Below are positions 1-11,327 of a DNA stretch of 64,000 bases, in pieces (position 1 is the first letter of the stretch; each line of letters starts with the position of its first letter). The notes under the pieces were generated by a model. The model saw nothing but the letters and a program-made list of their open reading frames with translations, was not told the origin of the DNA and ran no database searches. The DNA comes from Hirsutella rhossiliensis (Eukaryota > Ascomycota > Sordariomycetes > Hypocreales > Ophiocordycipitaceae), in NCBI RefSeq assembly GCF_020360975.1, contig NW_025408678.1, positions 1,426,001-1,490,000 on the forward strand, read 5' to 3'. A program made the translations under genes and the position numbers.

Positions 1-442
1 GGCGCGAAGAAGAAAGAAAAGCGAGTCCTTCAGTGACAGCAGACGCGGTACAGGAGATGCTGTTCAGGCAAAGCATCGCCATCAACGTCATTCTGTGTAC
101 TCTGTACACCCCACAAGGATCCCCATCGGTTGAGTGGCCTTGGCTTCCGAGCTGAAGGAGCAGGGGGGCCCCAGATCACCAAGCCGACATCATCAATCCC
201 CGAGACGCATCCCCATCCCTGGCCTACGCCCCGGCCGATTTGAATAGCCCATATACCCGCCGCATCTCGGCCCCTGCGCCAGCCGGTTTCTGCCTTGTTC
301 TCATCCCCTCTGTAGCTGCTCGACTGGCTTCCATTGTCCGTCCGTTGGCCATTGTCCTCATCCACACATCACCGTCCATCACCTGCCCTCCGTGGAAGCC
401 TGCCCCCCCAGCAGGAAGCCTAGCCCGGCGACCGAAGACACG
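1..442. other. upstream region of the first MFS gene
   Basis: No gene is supported here. The stretch has ordinary mixed composition and lies upstream of the start codon at 443. Open frames on either strand have no recognisable protein character. It most likely holds promoter and 5' leader; the 60 bases before the ATG are C-rich, as is common for fungal leaders. Confidence 0.4.
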
Positions 443-2175
443 ATGCCGACTGCGGAGGCAGACGACGGCCTGCGCGCCGATGCCGAGGCCGAGCGCTGCA
501 TCAGCACTGAGAGAACGCCGCTGCTGCTGTCGTCACACCAATCCGAGAACCGAGGCGCCGCCGACGACAACCCGCCAAAATGGGAGGAGACAACCGTCAT
601 CGTCGAGGACATGTCCTTTGCCCGGCTGGCGCTCATCATGAGCGCGGCCTGGGTGGGCGTCTTCCTCAGCGCCCTCGACTCAACCATCATTGCCACCCTC
701 TCGGCGCCCATCTCGAGCGAGTTCCACTCGCTAAGCCTGCTTTCGTGGCTGGCCACCGCCTATCTCATGTCCACTGCCGCTTCCCAGCCGATATCGGGCC
801 GTCTGACCGACATCTTCGGCCGCGGACCGGGCTTGGTCTTTAGCAATCTCTTCTTCGCCGTCGGTAACCTCATCTGCGGTCTGTCCACGAGCCGGTATAC
901 CATCATCCTCGGCCGAGTCGTCGCAGGCATCGGCGGCGGCGGCTTAATGAGCATCCCGACCTTTCTCGGGTCCGACCTAGTCCCGCTGCGCAACCGAGGG
1001 CTCGTCAGCGGCATTTCAAACCTGTGGTATAGCCTTGGCGCCATGACGGGGACCCTTCTCGGCGGCTTTCTCAACGACTATACCGGCCTGGGCTGGCGAC
1101 TGGCCTTCTTCATCCAGGCGCCGCCTGCTCTCCTCTCTGCCCTCGTCGTTCTCCTCATGGTCAAAGTACCCCCGAAGCAATCGCAAAAGTCGTACCTCGC
1201 GCGTGTCGACTTCCTTGGCGTCTTCTTGATCCTCTCGTTCCTCGTGCTCCTAGTTCTGGGGCTCAACTCGGGCAGCGTCCGGGTCCCTTGGATACGCCCG
1301 TTGCCGTGCGTCTCGCTTTCGGCCGCCATGTTTATCGCCTTCATTTTTTGGGAAAATAAAGCAAGCCAGCCCATCATCCCCGTCAAGTTGCTGCTCGATC
1401 GGACCGTGCTGGCGGCGTGCCTGACCAGCCTCTTATCCTCCATGCTCGCCATGACCTCCATATTTTACGTTCCACTCTATCTGCAGGTGCTTGGGAATAC
1501 GCCTTCCAAAGCCGGTCTCAAGATTTTCCCCTCGTCTGTTGGCATCTCGATTGGGGCTCTCGGGGCAGGTTTTATCATGAGGAGGACTGGCCGCTACACC
1601 AACCTGGGCGTCATGAGCGTACTGGTTCTGATCGCCGGTATCGTCTTGTACACCTTGCAGAAGGAGAGCAGTCCGTTTTGGTTGACGAGCGTGGCCGTCT
1701 TTATCTTCGGAGTCGGGTACAATTCCGCTTGTACAGTGGTTCAAGTGGCTTGCGTCGCGGCAGCGGATCAGTCGGAGCAAGCCGTCATCACGTCCACCAT
1801 GTGTAAGCACCCCTTTCCCTGTCGTTGCTGCTTGAAAAGATTCTGATGTCACCTTGCACCTTAGACCTCGCTCGGAGTTTAGGCGGCACCTCTGGCATTA
1901 CTCTGGCGTCGGCCGTCTTTCAGGGCAATCTCCGCTCGGGCCTACAGAGGCGGTTTGGCTCAGAACCAAGAGCCCCCGAAATCATAGGCCGCATCCTCGA
2001 CAACCTTAGCGAGATGCGACATCTGCCCGCGGGGTGGTATGAGGGGGTAATGGAGGCGTATATGGCGGCGTTTCGGGGCGTTTGGCTGACCATGCTTGGC
2101 TGGGCGGCGCTGGCGTTGATGTGTATTTCCCTCATCAAGCAGCACAAGTTGCACTCGTCGCTAGATCGGCGGTAG
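443..2175 (+). CDS. MFS drug:H+ antiporter-type transporter (DHA2/14-TM class, Vba-like)
   Basis: Two exons, 443-1802 and 1865-2175, flank a 62-bp GTAAGC...TTAG intron and give a 556-aa polytopic membrane protein. I start at the ATG at 443; the frame extends upstream only without ATG. The hydrophilic N-terminus has an ERTPLLL acidic-dileucine-like stretch. It is followed by LDSTIIATLSAPISSEF and the GRLTDIFGR loop (TM2-3 signature of the family), then GVGYNS-type later helices. GGGGLMSIPTFLGSDLVPLR matches the conserved segment of DHA2 and vacuolar basic amino-acid transporters. By family it exchanges protons for small molecules or basic amino acids at plasma or vacuolar membrane; the substrate cannot be read from sequence. 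It is tail-to-tail with the next MFS gene, 235 bp away, and sits at the edge of the seven-gene block, so export of the block's product is a reasonable inference. Confidence 0.88.
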
Positions 2176-2410
2176 GGGTTGCAGGCCTCTTGTCTCGATG
2201 CGTGTATCCGCGTCTTTGAGTCGTCTGGGCGTTAAAGGTTTCGTGGTGGACAGGGCAACGACGGGCTCTGTCGTAAGCATTATTATATTCCTAGTTTAAT
2301 AACATCATCAGACCTCAAAGGCGGCAAACGACGCCCAATGACCCTCTGAGCTCGCACGGCCAGTAGCCACACACCTCGGCGTGCCGTCTTCTGCGCAGAA
2401 TTAGCCCTTC

Positions 2411-4390
2411 TCAGTACGTATAGCGGAATGTGGCAATCTCGAAATCCGTCTTGTCCTGGCTCTCGTCGGCCGCGAGGTGCAATCCTGCCAAGCTGGTGGG
2501 GTCTATCAAGGGGCTCGATTCGCGACGCGTCCTGTCTCTGGCCTCGTTTTGGCGGATACAGATGGTCCTGTCGTCCGTGAAGGGTTTAGAATATCGCAAG
2601 TCGCGGCGGGGGAGGGAGCTGGGCCGAGTACTAACCAATAGACCATGCCACAAACCGCCATCATGACAAAGGAGAAGATCATGACGCCGATGCCGAGATG
2701 GTATTGGGGCTTTTGGCTCTCGAGGAAAAACTGTGGGCCGACCATGTTTCCCACCGCTTTCATCTCATGTTAATCACCACTGCTCGGGCCACCTGGCGTC
2801 GAAGAATGAGGGACTCGAAATACCGTAAGAAATGGCCATGGAGACGGATACGAAGCTCTTCTTTGTGGCCCCCGCCGTGTTGGAAGAGATAAGACTCATG
2901 GCCAGGACCCACGAGACGTTGTAGAATCCGGTCAAGTACAACCCCATGAGAGCAGCAATGCGGTTCTTGGTCACGTCGACGACTTTTTCACTCCTGGTCA
3001 GCCATGGTCAGTTAAACAAACATAGGAGCGGGTATGTGGCATACGTTGCACTATGACGACCCCGGCGAGGGCGGGGAAGCAGGAAAGCACCCAGAGGAGG
3101 CATCGGATGTTGGGAATATAGAGGGCCACTATCGACGCCGCGACCTGGGCGACGAGGGCGACAAATCCCTGAGGAGCTGCCAGCAGCACGGTTGTTGTCT
3201 TGGAGTAGCCAAAACCAGACAAAATCAGGGGGTTGAACTGCAAAGGAGCCGTATCAGCGATTGTCTCCTGTCACGAGCCCGTCGGTTTGCGGTCGAAGTT
3301 GGGCTGGGATGATCTCACGTTGGTAATGCCGGCATTCGTAATGGACTGGCAAACGCCAAACACAAAGACGGTCCAATACTTGGCATCTTTTGTGGCCTCG
3401 ACCACATGGCTCAGCTTCCATCCCTGACGAGACGATTGTAGTCAGTCTCGAGTCGGGCGCGAGACGCGGTGGCAGGATCGAACGGCGGAGCGATTACCTT
3501 GCGCATATCCTCGCCGGTTTGGTTTTCTTGGGTTCTGAGTTTGGCCTCTTCGCGCTCCGTTTTGGAGAGGAACCAGGCAGTGCCGTGGCTGTCCGGGATG
3601 GCCACTAGACAGACGATGCCGACGAAGATGGTGCTTCCGCCGTAGATCAAGAACAAAGCCTGGTCGTACTTGCCGCGTCAGCGCCCTGAACCTCTTCTTG
3701 TCCAGATCCATACACCTTTCTTTCCTCGTCTGCCGGTGCATACTTTCCATACTGGGATTCCTGTGCGCATCCCGCCGATCGCGTAGGCAAGAATGCCCCC
3801 AAAGATCTAGCCACCGACAACGTGAGCGGATAACCGTGCTCTACGAGCGCATCCTGATGGGTCCACATACACCTGAGAAGGGGCCGAACCACAGGGCAGC
3901 GCGAAGAGGCTGCTCCTCGCGCCGGTACCAGCAGGCGGTGATGACGATGCACGAGGGCAACAGCCCGGCCTCGAGAACGCCCAGACAGAAACGCACGGTG
4001 GCGGCGGCGGCGAAGCTGGTGCAGGCGGCCATGGTGCAGAGGCAGCCCCCCCATAGGATCAAGGAAGAGCCGAGATACTTGCCAATGGGCAGGTGGGTCA
4101 GCAGCCACGAGGTAGGGAGCTCCATCAGCAGGTAGCCAATGTAGAAGATGGAACCGAGCCAGGAGTACTGCTGGCCGTGGAGATGGAGGTCGTTGCCCAT
4201 GCCCAGGACGGCGGCGTATGCCAGTGAGTTCTACGGCAGAACCATGACTTGTTCAGATCCCCTCTCTCTCTGCGGAGTCGGTTGCACGAGAATGAGCGCG
4301 AACCTTGTCTAGGTGGGCGAGAAACGAGGCCAGCAGTAAGAGCGGCAGCAAGTAGAGGTCGATCTTCCCAAGGACCGACGAGGGCTTCAT
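2411..4390 (-). CDS. MFS transporter, anion:cation symporter (Dal5/allantoate permease-like) family
   Basis: Nine exons on the minus strand: 4390-4304, 4230-3871, 3806-3744, 3668-3498, 3423-3319, 3237-3045, 2982-2824, 2756-2636 and 2567-2411. All phases agree and give 471 aa. Visible family features are an N-terminal KIDLYLLPLLLLASFLAHLDK (the DxRxLP...YxDR region), YSWLGSIFYIGYL, GILAYAIGG after the sixth helix, the long central loop with LSKTEREEAKLR, and a C-terminus ending in TFRYTY as in ACS-family members. This family imports organic anions such as allantoate, ureidosuccinate, nicotinate or pantothenate. The N-terminus is shorter than usual (about 30 residues missing before the first helix) because an in-frame stop precedes the ATG, so an upstream exon may have been missed. 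The substrate is unknown; an organic acid used by the neighbouring enzymes is an inference. Confidence 0.85.
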
Positions 4391-4993
4391 GGTGCCGGCT
4401 GCCGCGATTCACGACGAGCGTCTTTTTCGATGGCCGCTGGTTTGAAAGACGAGTCTTGCGTCTTGTCGCGGCTCGGGGCGCCCAGGCTCTGCGTCTTTGG
4501 AAGGGAGAAGCAAGACACGTGTCGCCCGTCTGCAGGTAGAAGTAGGGGGGCTGCTTCACCTGATGCACGGTCAGCTGGTGCCAGACAGAGAGAGATGGCG
4601 GCCGCTTTAGAATGGCTCGGAAGCGTTGACGACGGGAGATGATGGCGAGGAGGGGTGGTACTGAGGGATGGGAACTCGAGGTCGACGAACAGAAGGAAGA
4701 GAGTAACTCCATTTGCAAGCATGTACTTTGTCCGGTGGGTGACCTGGTGTGCAGCTCGAGTATGGCGGCATTCTCGCGGTACATTTGGTGTAACCCGGAT
4801 GTCGAAGCGGGATGGAAATCGATGATGGGCGAAGAATATGTCTCGAACGTTTGTACTACATCTACCGACCACCTACCCTGCACCCAGGGGCGTCTCTCTA
4901 CTCTTGTCTGTTATCAATGCAGGACCACGGCAGCAGGTACAAAACTCGGGATTAACATTGGCTGAGCGAGTATATTGCCCCCCAAGCCCGCAG
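4391..4993. other. intergenic region between MFS and asparagine-synthetase-like genes
   Basis: About 600 bp with no supported gene. It holds the promoter of the leftward MFS gene and the 3' region of the leftward amidotransferase gene. A long open frame crossing it on the minus strand lacks protein-like composition. Confidence 0.4.
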
Positions 4994-7324
4994 CTATCGG
5001 GAGTCCCCCGAGGTTGCCACGTCGGCCCTCGCGATGCCAAAGCGCTTGCCCAGGATGATCCACTGGCAGCACAAGTTGAGGCTGCGCATGGCCGCCAGGT
5101 CGCCGTCCACAAAGGCCCGCTGGGGGAACGCGCGCACGGCGTGCCAGTCGAGGAAGCCGAGGGCGTCGACGCCGTCCTTCGTCAGCAGGCGCAGGTACAG
5201 GCGATGCAGCGGGCCGTGGACAGGGTAGACGACGGGGGCTGTGTAGGCGTGCTTGCGGCGGGCATAGACCTCGGCCGTGACAAAGGGGCGGACCGCCTCG
5301 CGCAGGATCCACTTGTCGACGAAGCCGGCGCCGTCGTATCGCAGCTTGACGCTGGGCGGGAGGCCGTTGGCGTACTCGGTCAGCCCATGGTCGAGAAAGG
5401 GCGTGCGCGCCTCGACCGAGTGCGCCATCTCGGTGCGGTCGCCGAGGCAGCTGAGGATGCTGTTGGCCAGGTGGCACTTTGTCCAGGCGTAGAGACCCGA
5501 GTGCAGCGGGTGCCAGGCCTGCCGCATGCGCTGCTTGGCGCGGCACGACAGCCCGACGGCCAGCGCCGGCAGCGGCCTGGGCTGCGCCACGCCCCGCGCC
5601 CAAACCTCGGCGGGCGGCTGGTACAGGCCCCCGGCCAGCGCCATCGTCGCCGTCGCCAGCCCGCCGAGCTCGCGCGCCGCCGCCTGGTCCGTGCCGCCGC
5701 TGTGGCTGTGGACTGTAGCGCCCCTGCCGCGCAGCGTAGCCGCCAACCGGGCCGTCTCGTCCCTGTGCAGCCGCCCGCGCTCCTCGTCGCCCATGGCCAG
5801 CCCCGGCATCGCGGCGTCGCTCTCGGCCAGAAAGTCGGGCACAAACATGGGATAGCCCGCAAACTGCTCGTCGGAGCCCTCGCCCGTGAGCACCACCGGG
5901 TACCCCAGCCGCCGCGGCAGCCGCGAAAGGGCAAATTTGCCGACAAAGTTGAGGTTCATGTTGTGGTGCTCGCAGTGCCACGTCGCCTCCTCCAGGTCGC
6001 CCGCCAGCTCCTCCTCACCCACCAGCAGCTGGTGATGCTCCACGCCCAACCACGCCGCCGTGCGCTCGGCAATGTCTGGCTCGTCGTCCGTCAGTCACTG
6101 CATGGGGGGCGGATGCGATGCCTGTCGGCCACGTACCAGACTCGTCGAGCCCGCTGGCCTTGTCGAAGCCAATGCTGAAGCACGCGATGCCCTCTCTCGC
6201 CTCCTTGCTACCCATCTTCTCTCCCCGCTCCCGCACCAGGTGGGCCACGATGCCCGCCAGCGCCGACGAGTCGATGCCGCCGGACAGGTAGATGCCCACG
6301 GGCACGTCGGCCCGCAGACGCAGCCGGATCGCCTCCACTAGCCTCTCACGCACCCCGGCTACCATGGCCTCCTCGCTGCGCCCGTCTACTCGGTGCTGCG
6401 CGTTCCGGGAGTCAGTCACGCAGACTATGGTGGCGGAGAGAGGCGCGGAGGCTTGCACATGCCTTGTCGGGATACTCCATGTCCCAGTACTCACGCGTTT
6501 CAACAGGCCCAAACGCGCTGCACACGAGGTATTGGCCTGGCTGGACCTGGCCGCGAACCGTCCGTCAGACTCTCGGTCAAAAGGGCGGGCGCCCGCCCCC
6601 TCGCTCACCTTTTGCACGCCTCGGAATAGGGTGCGGCTCCCCAGCTGCCAGCTGTCGTCGACGAGGGCCCGCACATCCCACTGCGGCCTCCAGCCTAGCG
6701 GCAGGAATGCCTTGGCTTCGGCAGCCATCAAGAGGCGGCCCTCGACAATGGTCCAGAACAGGGGCTTGATGCCGTACCGGTCGCGCGCCGCCACGAACAG
6801 CTGCGTCCTCGCGTCGTACAGGCACAGGGCAAACTCGCCGCGGAGCTGCTCGAGGAACGAGGTGCCGTGGTACTTGTACAGGGCGATGACGAGCTCTGAG
6901 TCGCTGTGGCCCTGGAACTCGTGTCCAAACTGCCGACAGAGGCCGTGCTGGATGCGGTCGTAGTCGTATATCTCGCCGTTGACCACGGCGTGGATACCGT
7001 CCTCGACGTCGTGCATGGGCTGGTGCCCGTCGGGCGTCAGGTCGTTGATGGCGAGACGGCAATGGCCAAGGGCTGCGCGACCAGACACCGCGTGAGCCGA
7101 GTCCCGCTGAAAGCCAGAGCAGCAACGGGGAAGAAGAGGCAGTTACCGACGCGACCGTCCTCGCTGATCCATTGGCCTCGAGAGTCGGGCCCTCGATGGG
7201 CAATCATCTCGAGGCTCTCGTCCAGCTCCCTGACAATCTTGGACCTCACATCACTATTCACCACCTTTTCCCTTTGGGCGCCGTCGTGACCCTCGAGGGC
7301 TACAATCACGCTGATGCCGCACAT
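4994..7324 (-). CDS. glutamine-dependent asparagine synthetase-like amidotransferase
   Basis: Five exons: 7324-7147, 7072-6609, 6546-6463, 6395-6137 and 6075-4994, giving 688 aa. The N-terminal Ntn-hydrolase (glutaminase) domain starts MCGISV with the nucleophile Cys2. It continues with AHRGPDSRG, LGHCRLAINDL, NGEIYDYDRI and SDSELVIALY. The C-terminal synthetase domain has the pyrophosphate loop LSGGIDSSALA near residue 280, GEGSDEQFAGYP, EARTPFLDHGLTEYA and RRKHAYTAP. All expected catalytic elements appear intact, so it should use glutamine and ATP to amidate a carboxylate through an acyl-AMP. Primary asparagine synthetase is usually shorter and unclustered; this longer type is typical of accessory loci. 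The substrate may be aspartate or a pathway acid. The third intron (6462-6396) is best read as GC-AG (AAG/GCATGT), since GT alternatives break the frame. Confidence 0.9.
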
Positions 7325-7752
7325 TGCCTCGACCGATTTGCTTGGAAAAAAAGTCGAAATTCTACTCCTCCAGGCCGATGGCCACGAGTCTGTTCCTTGT
7401 ACTGGGCAACGTCAAGCGACAGGAAGGAAGCTACATCTATTTATCCAGGCCCTCGAAGCGACTCGAGGGGAGCGAATCCACTGACATGCCTTGGTCCCAA
7501 CCGTCACGGCCTGACGAACGACACGAGGACGTGCGTCTATGTATGCATACGTGCAGCGAGGCGGGAACCGTTCGCCCTCATGATTCCGCCGTTATGCTTG
7601 GCCCAAGACACTCCATACGCTACTTGGATTTCACGGGACGCAGTGGCGACCATGCCCCCGCAATGACGGCTTTGTCTGATCTACCACGATGCTTTCTTCG
7701 GTCATGCTATGCGCCGCTTACATATAGATTCTGTTGATATTACAGCCGCCGC
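7325..7752. other. intergenic region upstream of the amidotransferase gene
   Basis: About 430 bp between the start of the asparagine-synthetase-like gene and the end of the first oxygenase gene. Nothing beyond promoter and 3' flank is supported. No protein-like frame was found. Confidence 0.4.
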
Positions 7753-9073
7753 CTAGCCGGTGGACGCCTTCTGCCCCTGCAGGGCTCGTGCCGCGAGCTC
7801 CGGATACCACCTCCGCCCAACTTCAGGGTGGCTGGTGAGGCGTGCAGTAAAGATGCCCAGCCCGGGGCTCTCGAGGTGGTATTTTGCAAAATAGGCCTCG
7901 GCATCCGACTTGACCTGCTCATCCTTGACCAGGTCGGCAATGTGCGCCGGCATCTTCAGCGACAGCAGCTCCTTGTTGCTCAGGTCTGGTTTGAGTGTCT
8001 GGAAAGTGGGAAAGGAAAAGCGTGGCCCCAGCGAGCGGCCCCCGGCGTCGAAAAAGTGCCCCGACCGTAGACTCACGCGATGGGTCGTCGCGGTGCAGAC
8101 GCCGCCCGTCATGGACTCGAGCGAGCGCCCGACGTTGACCACCAGGGTCTCGGGCAGAGGCGGCACCGGGACCCAAGCCCCGGCCTTGTTCTGCGCTTCG
8201 AGCCCAGCGTGTGGCGTCGCCTGCAGGAGGTATGTGAGGAACCCGCCGTCCTTGTGCGGCCCAACGCCCTGCGAGAGGCCGTCGAGCGCATCGGAGTGCC
8301 CATTGCCGCTCCTTTCTCCGTGTCCATTGGCAGACGGTGGCGACGGCGGAACTGGGTACTTGAGCAGCGAGAGTTTGTTGCGCGGCGGGTTGCCAAAGAA
8401 CTTGGCCATCGCCGCCGGCTCCAGGTCCAGTGCCTCGGCCACCAAGCTGGTCATGACTTGTCCCAGCTTGGAAGTGGCAGAGAGATACGCCTCAATCGCC
8501 CGGCGGAAGCCAGGCACTGCCCTTTCATCCGGCCACTGCGGTGAGGGAGGGCGTCAGCGTTTGCTCAGTCAACCCCTTCGGCCACAGACATACCTGGTTC
8601 GGGCCCTGGACGTTGTGCCAGATGGGCTCATCGGGCCCTGGGGCGCGCTGTGGAGTGAGAAACTAGCCACTGAGTCAAAACGGACGTTGCGTATGTGCGG
8701 TCAGCCGACTCTATCAACTTACATCAAACATTTCGCGATGGTCTACTCTCCTGGCCGTCCTCTCACACCCCATTCGTGAGTATCCCAGGAAATGCTTGCT
8801 GTTCATCATGTCCATCTCCAGCTTCGTCTCAAGGGGCGCATTGCACAGGGTGGTTGCCTTTTGTACGAAATCCTCCTGCACCTCGGCGGGAACCCACCGC
8901 GTCGTGCCCTTGAGGTAGAAGAAGCCGACAACCACGAGCGCCTCTCGGAGATTAGCCAGGAAGATGGGCTTCTTACTAGGCGAGTGGATGAGGGAGAGGT
9001 CAAGCACAGGTATGGAGGTGAAGCCGGGAGCGTCGCCTCCTGCCCCGTGGGTCTCGGCAACCATGATCGGCAT
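7753..9073 (-). CDS. 2-oxoglutarate/Fe(II)-dependent oxygenase, isopenicillin N synthase-like (1)
   Basis: Three exons, 9073-8723, 8647-8594 and 8535-7753, code for 395 aa. The N-terminal DIOX_N-like part has IPVLDLSLIH, EALVVVGFFYLKG and HFLGYSRMG, then DHREMFD before the first intron. The core double-stranded beta-helix supplies the iron ligands His229-x-Asp231 (GPHKDGGFL) and His287 (THRVSL). Arg307-x-Ser309 (RFSFPTF) matches the co-substrate-binding RxS of the family. A Gly/Ser/Asn/His-rich insert (about residues 200-222) precedes the HxD motif and probably forms a surface loop. The enzyme is soluble and would hydroxylate, desaturate or cyclise a small substrate. It is divergent from a second oxygenase across 812 bp, suggesting shared regulation. 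The substrate is unknown. The start is the first of two in-frame ATGs three codons apart. Confidence 0.88.
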
Positions 9074-9885
9074 TATTGCGACTTGGAGATGAACGGCCTG
9101 GCCTCAAATTCAAAGGAAATTACAGGCAACACTCGTCGTTGGATGCTGGCCAGCTTGGACGCGAGGGTCAGCGACGGCGCCCACTTCAACTTATTCTCCT
9201 CCACTTAACCCTGCATCCCGATCGACAGACCAAGGCTCGACATGCTGCGTTTCCGCAAGGGGCCCGCAAGGAAAGCCCTGCCGACGCGCGGTCAGGCTGT
9301 CAGATAGACAACGGAGTCCTGAGCCGAAGAGGATCGAGCATGCACCCAGTATGGATTCCCGTGTTGCATGTCTGCATTGGACCTGGACGCACTGTAGAAT
9401 CACGGGCGAGGCGGGACATGTTGGCTGGCGAATCAAGCTTGTCCCGTATTGAGCCGAGACTTCGCGACAACCATCCCGCGGGAACTAAAGGCCCGGATAG
9501 CCAATAGCCAGCCACGGAGGGAGTTATGGAGACGCGAGATACTGTAACAACTCGGAAAATTCGAGCAGTCTTGGCAGTGTGCAAGTGGTCTTCTGTATTG
9601 GACGCCCCGGTCGTTGCCGCCCTCTCTCTGTTACCTATCTGGGGGAGCCGTGCCGTGCGAGTGGTGGTATCTTGCCTTGATAGGTCAGGTCATCACCACC
9701 CATCACCTCCCGCTTCTTGATTTCTGACAGCGGGCGTAGCAAAGGCGGGCTGGGCTCCGTCATCGAACCCTCGTGTCATCCGGACCGTCTTTGGTTAATA
9801 TTTGGCAGTTGCAGCTTCGCCTACCTAGTCTCCCCTGCTGCCTTTCATCTCTTTGGGCCTTTCGTCTCTGCATCCTCTCCACAAT
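9074..9885. promoter_or_regulatory. divergent promoter region between two oxygenase genes
   Basis: This 812-bp stretch separates two head-to-head 2-oxoglutarate oxygenase genes. It contains a CCAAT box near 9502 (GATAGCCAATAGCC) and an ATCCGGACCG element near 9778, a CGG/CCG arrangement typical of zinc-cluster regulator sites. A pyrimidine-rich leader lies just before the ATG at 9886. Binding is inferred only from motif shape. Confidence 0.4.
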
Positions 9886-11151
9886 ATGGCTACTACACAG
9901 GTCGAGCTAGCTTCGCCGCCGACGCAAGCCCCTGCGCTCGAGACCAAGCACAAACGTGAGTTCCGTGAAGAGCCACGAGACAGCAAAGCTCATTCTACGG
10001 TGAACTTCTTCTGATAAACGCTGCTCCAGTGGACTATGCCGATATACCCGTGCTCGATTTTAGCACCTTCGACCAGCCCGGAGGAAAGGAGAAGCTCGCA
10101 GCACAGTTGCAAGAGGCTGTTGAGCTAAACGGTATGCCCACCTATCTGACTGTTGCTCTTCCTTGTCCTCATCGCCCTGTCCAAGGGGTCTCATGTAGTC
10201 CATTGGTACTGTGTTGCTAACACACGTCCAAAAGGATTCTTCTACATTGTCAACTTTGGCCTGAGCCAGGATGACCTCCAGCGCCAGTGGCTCCTGGGCA
10301 AAGAGATTCTCCAACTTCCCATGGAAGAGAAGATGAAGTTCCGTGCCAAGCTGGAGGACGGAGACTACAACGGATATCGCCCGCTCGGGTCGATCGAGCA
10401 GTTCCCTGGACTGCGAGACAACTGGGAATGCTACCACGTCTTCAAGTTCAACCCAGAGTACCAGAAGGAACACCCCGACATTGTCAAGGATCATTATGCC
10501 GAGATTGAAAAGTTCCACCGCTTCGTCCACCAAGATGTGGCCTACAAGGTGCTCCGCCTCATCGCCACTGTCTTGGAACTTCCCGAGGACTTCATGGTCA
10601 ACCACCACCGGTATGAAAGCAGCTGCTCCTCCTTCCTGCGCTACATGAAGTACTACCCGCGAACGCCCGAGGAGAACGACAAGTACAAGCACATTTACAC
10701 GCGGGGCCACACCGACTTTGGCAGCGTCACCTTTCTATTCTCGCAGCCCATCGCCGGGCTCGAGCTCCAGGAGCGCGACGGGAGCTGGAAGGCCGTGAGG
10801 CACATTCCCGGGAGCATCGTCGTCAACACGGCCGACATGCTCCACTTCTGGACCAACGGCTACCTCGCGAGCTGCATGCACCGCGTCGTGTCGCCGCCGC
10901 CGGAACAGGCCCACATGGAGCGTTTCGGGCTCATCTACTTCCTCCGCCCCAACGACGACGCGCGCCTGCAGACGGTGGACAGCCCGCTCCTGCGTCGCCT
11001 TGGACTCCTCGACAAGAAGGAGCGGGAAGAGCTCGAGGCCAAGCGAAACGTCAGGGTGGGCGACTGGGTCCCGATCCAGACCAAGAAGAACTGGACGCCG
11101 TTTGATCAACAGCCCCAGTCGCAGAGGGAATTTCAGTCGCTCTTTCATTAG
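9886..11151 (+). CDS. 2-oxoglutarate/Fe(II)-dependent oxygenase, isopenicillin N synthase-like (2)
   Basis: Three exons, 9886-9955, 10030-10131 and 10235-11151, code for 362 aa. It begins MATTQVELASPP and enters the family with YADIPVLDFSTF and LNGFFYIVNFGL. The iron ligands are His216-x-Asp218 (RGHTDFGSVTF) and His273 (CMHRVVSPP). Arg287 in RFGLIYFLRPN stands where the 2-oxoglutarate carboxylate is bound, although the usual RxS/RxT is RFG. The protein is not a copy of the neighbouring oxygenase: loop lengths and motif context differ, so the two probably act on different steps or positions. It converges on the CoA-transferase gene, with 176 bp between stop codons. The start codon is the first ATG after a long C/T-rich leader. 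The substrate is unknown. Confidence 0.88.
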
Positions 11152-11327
11152 TGGTGAGGGGTGGCTGGATGAGCTCGATGTTGAAGCTACTTGGCATGTG
11201 CAGAGGAGGTCCAGTTGCAGGCAGTTAGTTATGTCGACTATTATTTGGCCCTCTCGAGTCTTGGTTTGAAAGTTTACCGTCCATGACTACATTCAGTCCA
11301 TGCCCAAGTATGCCAAACAACTCTTCA

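Noticed and set aside
4838..6178. 446-aa open frame on the plus strand
   Set aside because: It is antisense to the large exon of the amidotransferase, has an Arg/Gln/Ala-biased composition and no motif; it results from GC-rich third positions of the real gene.
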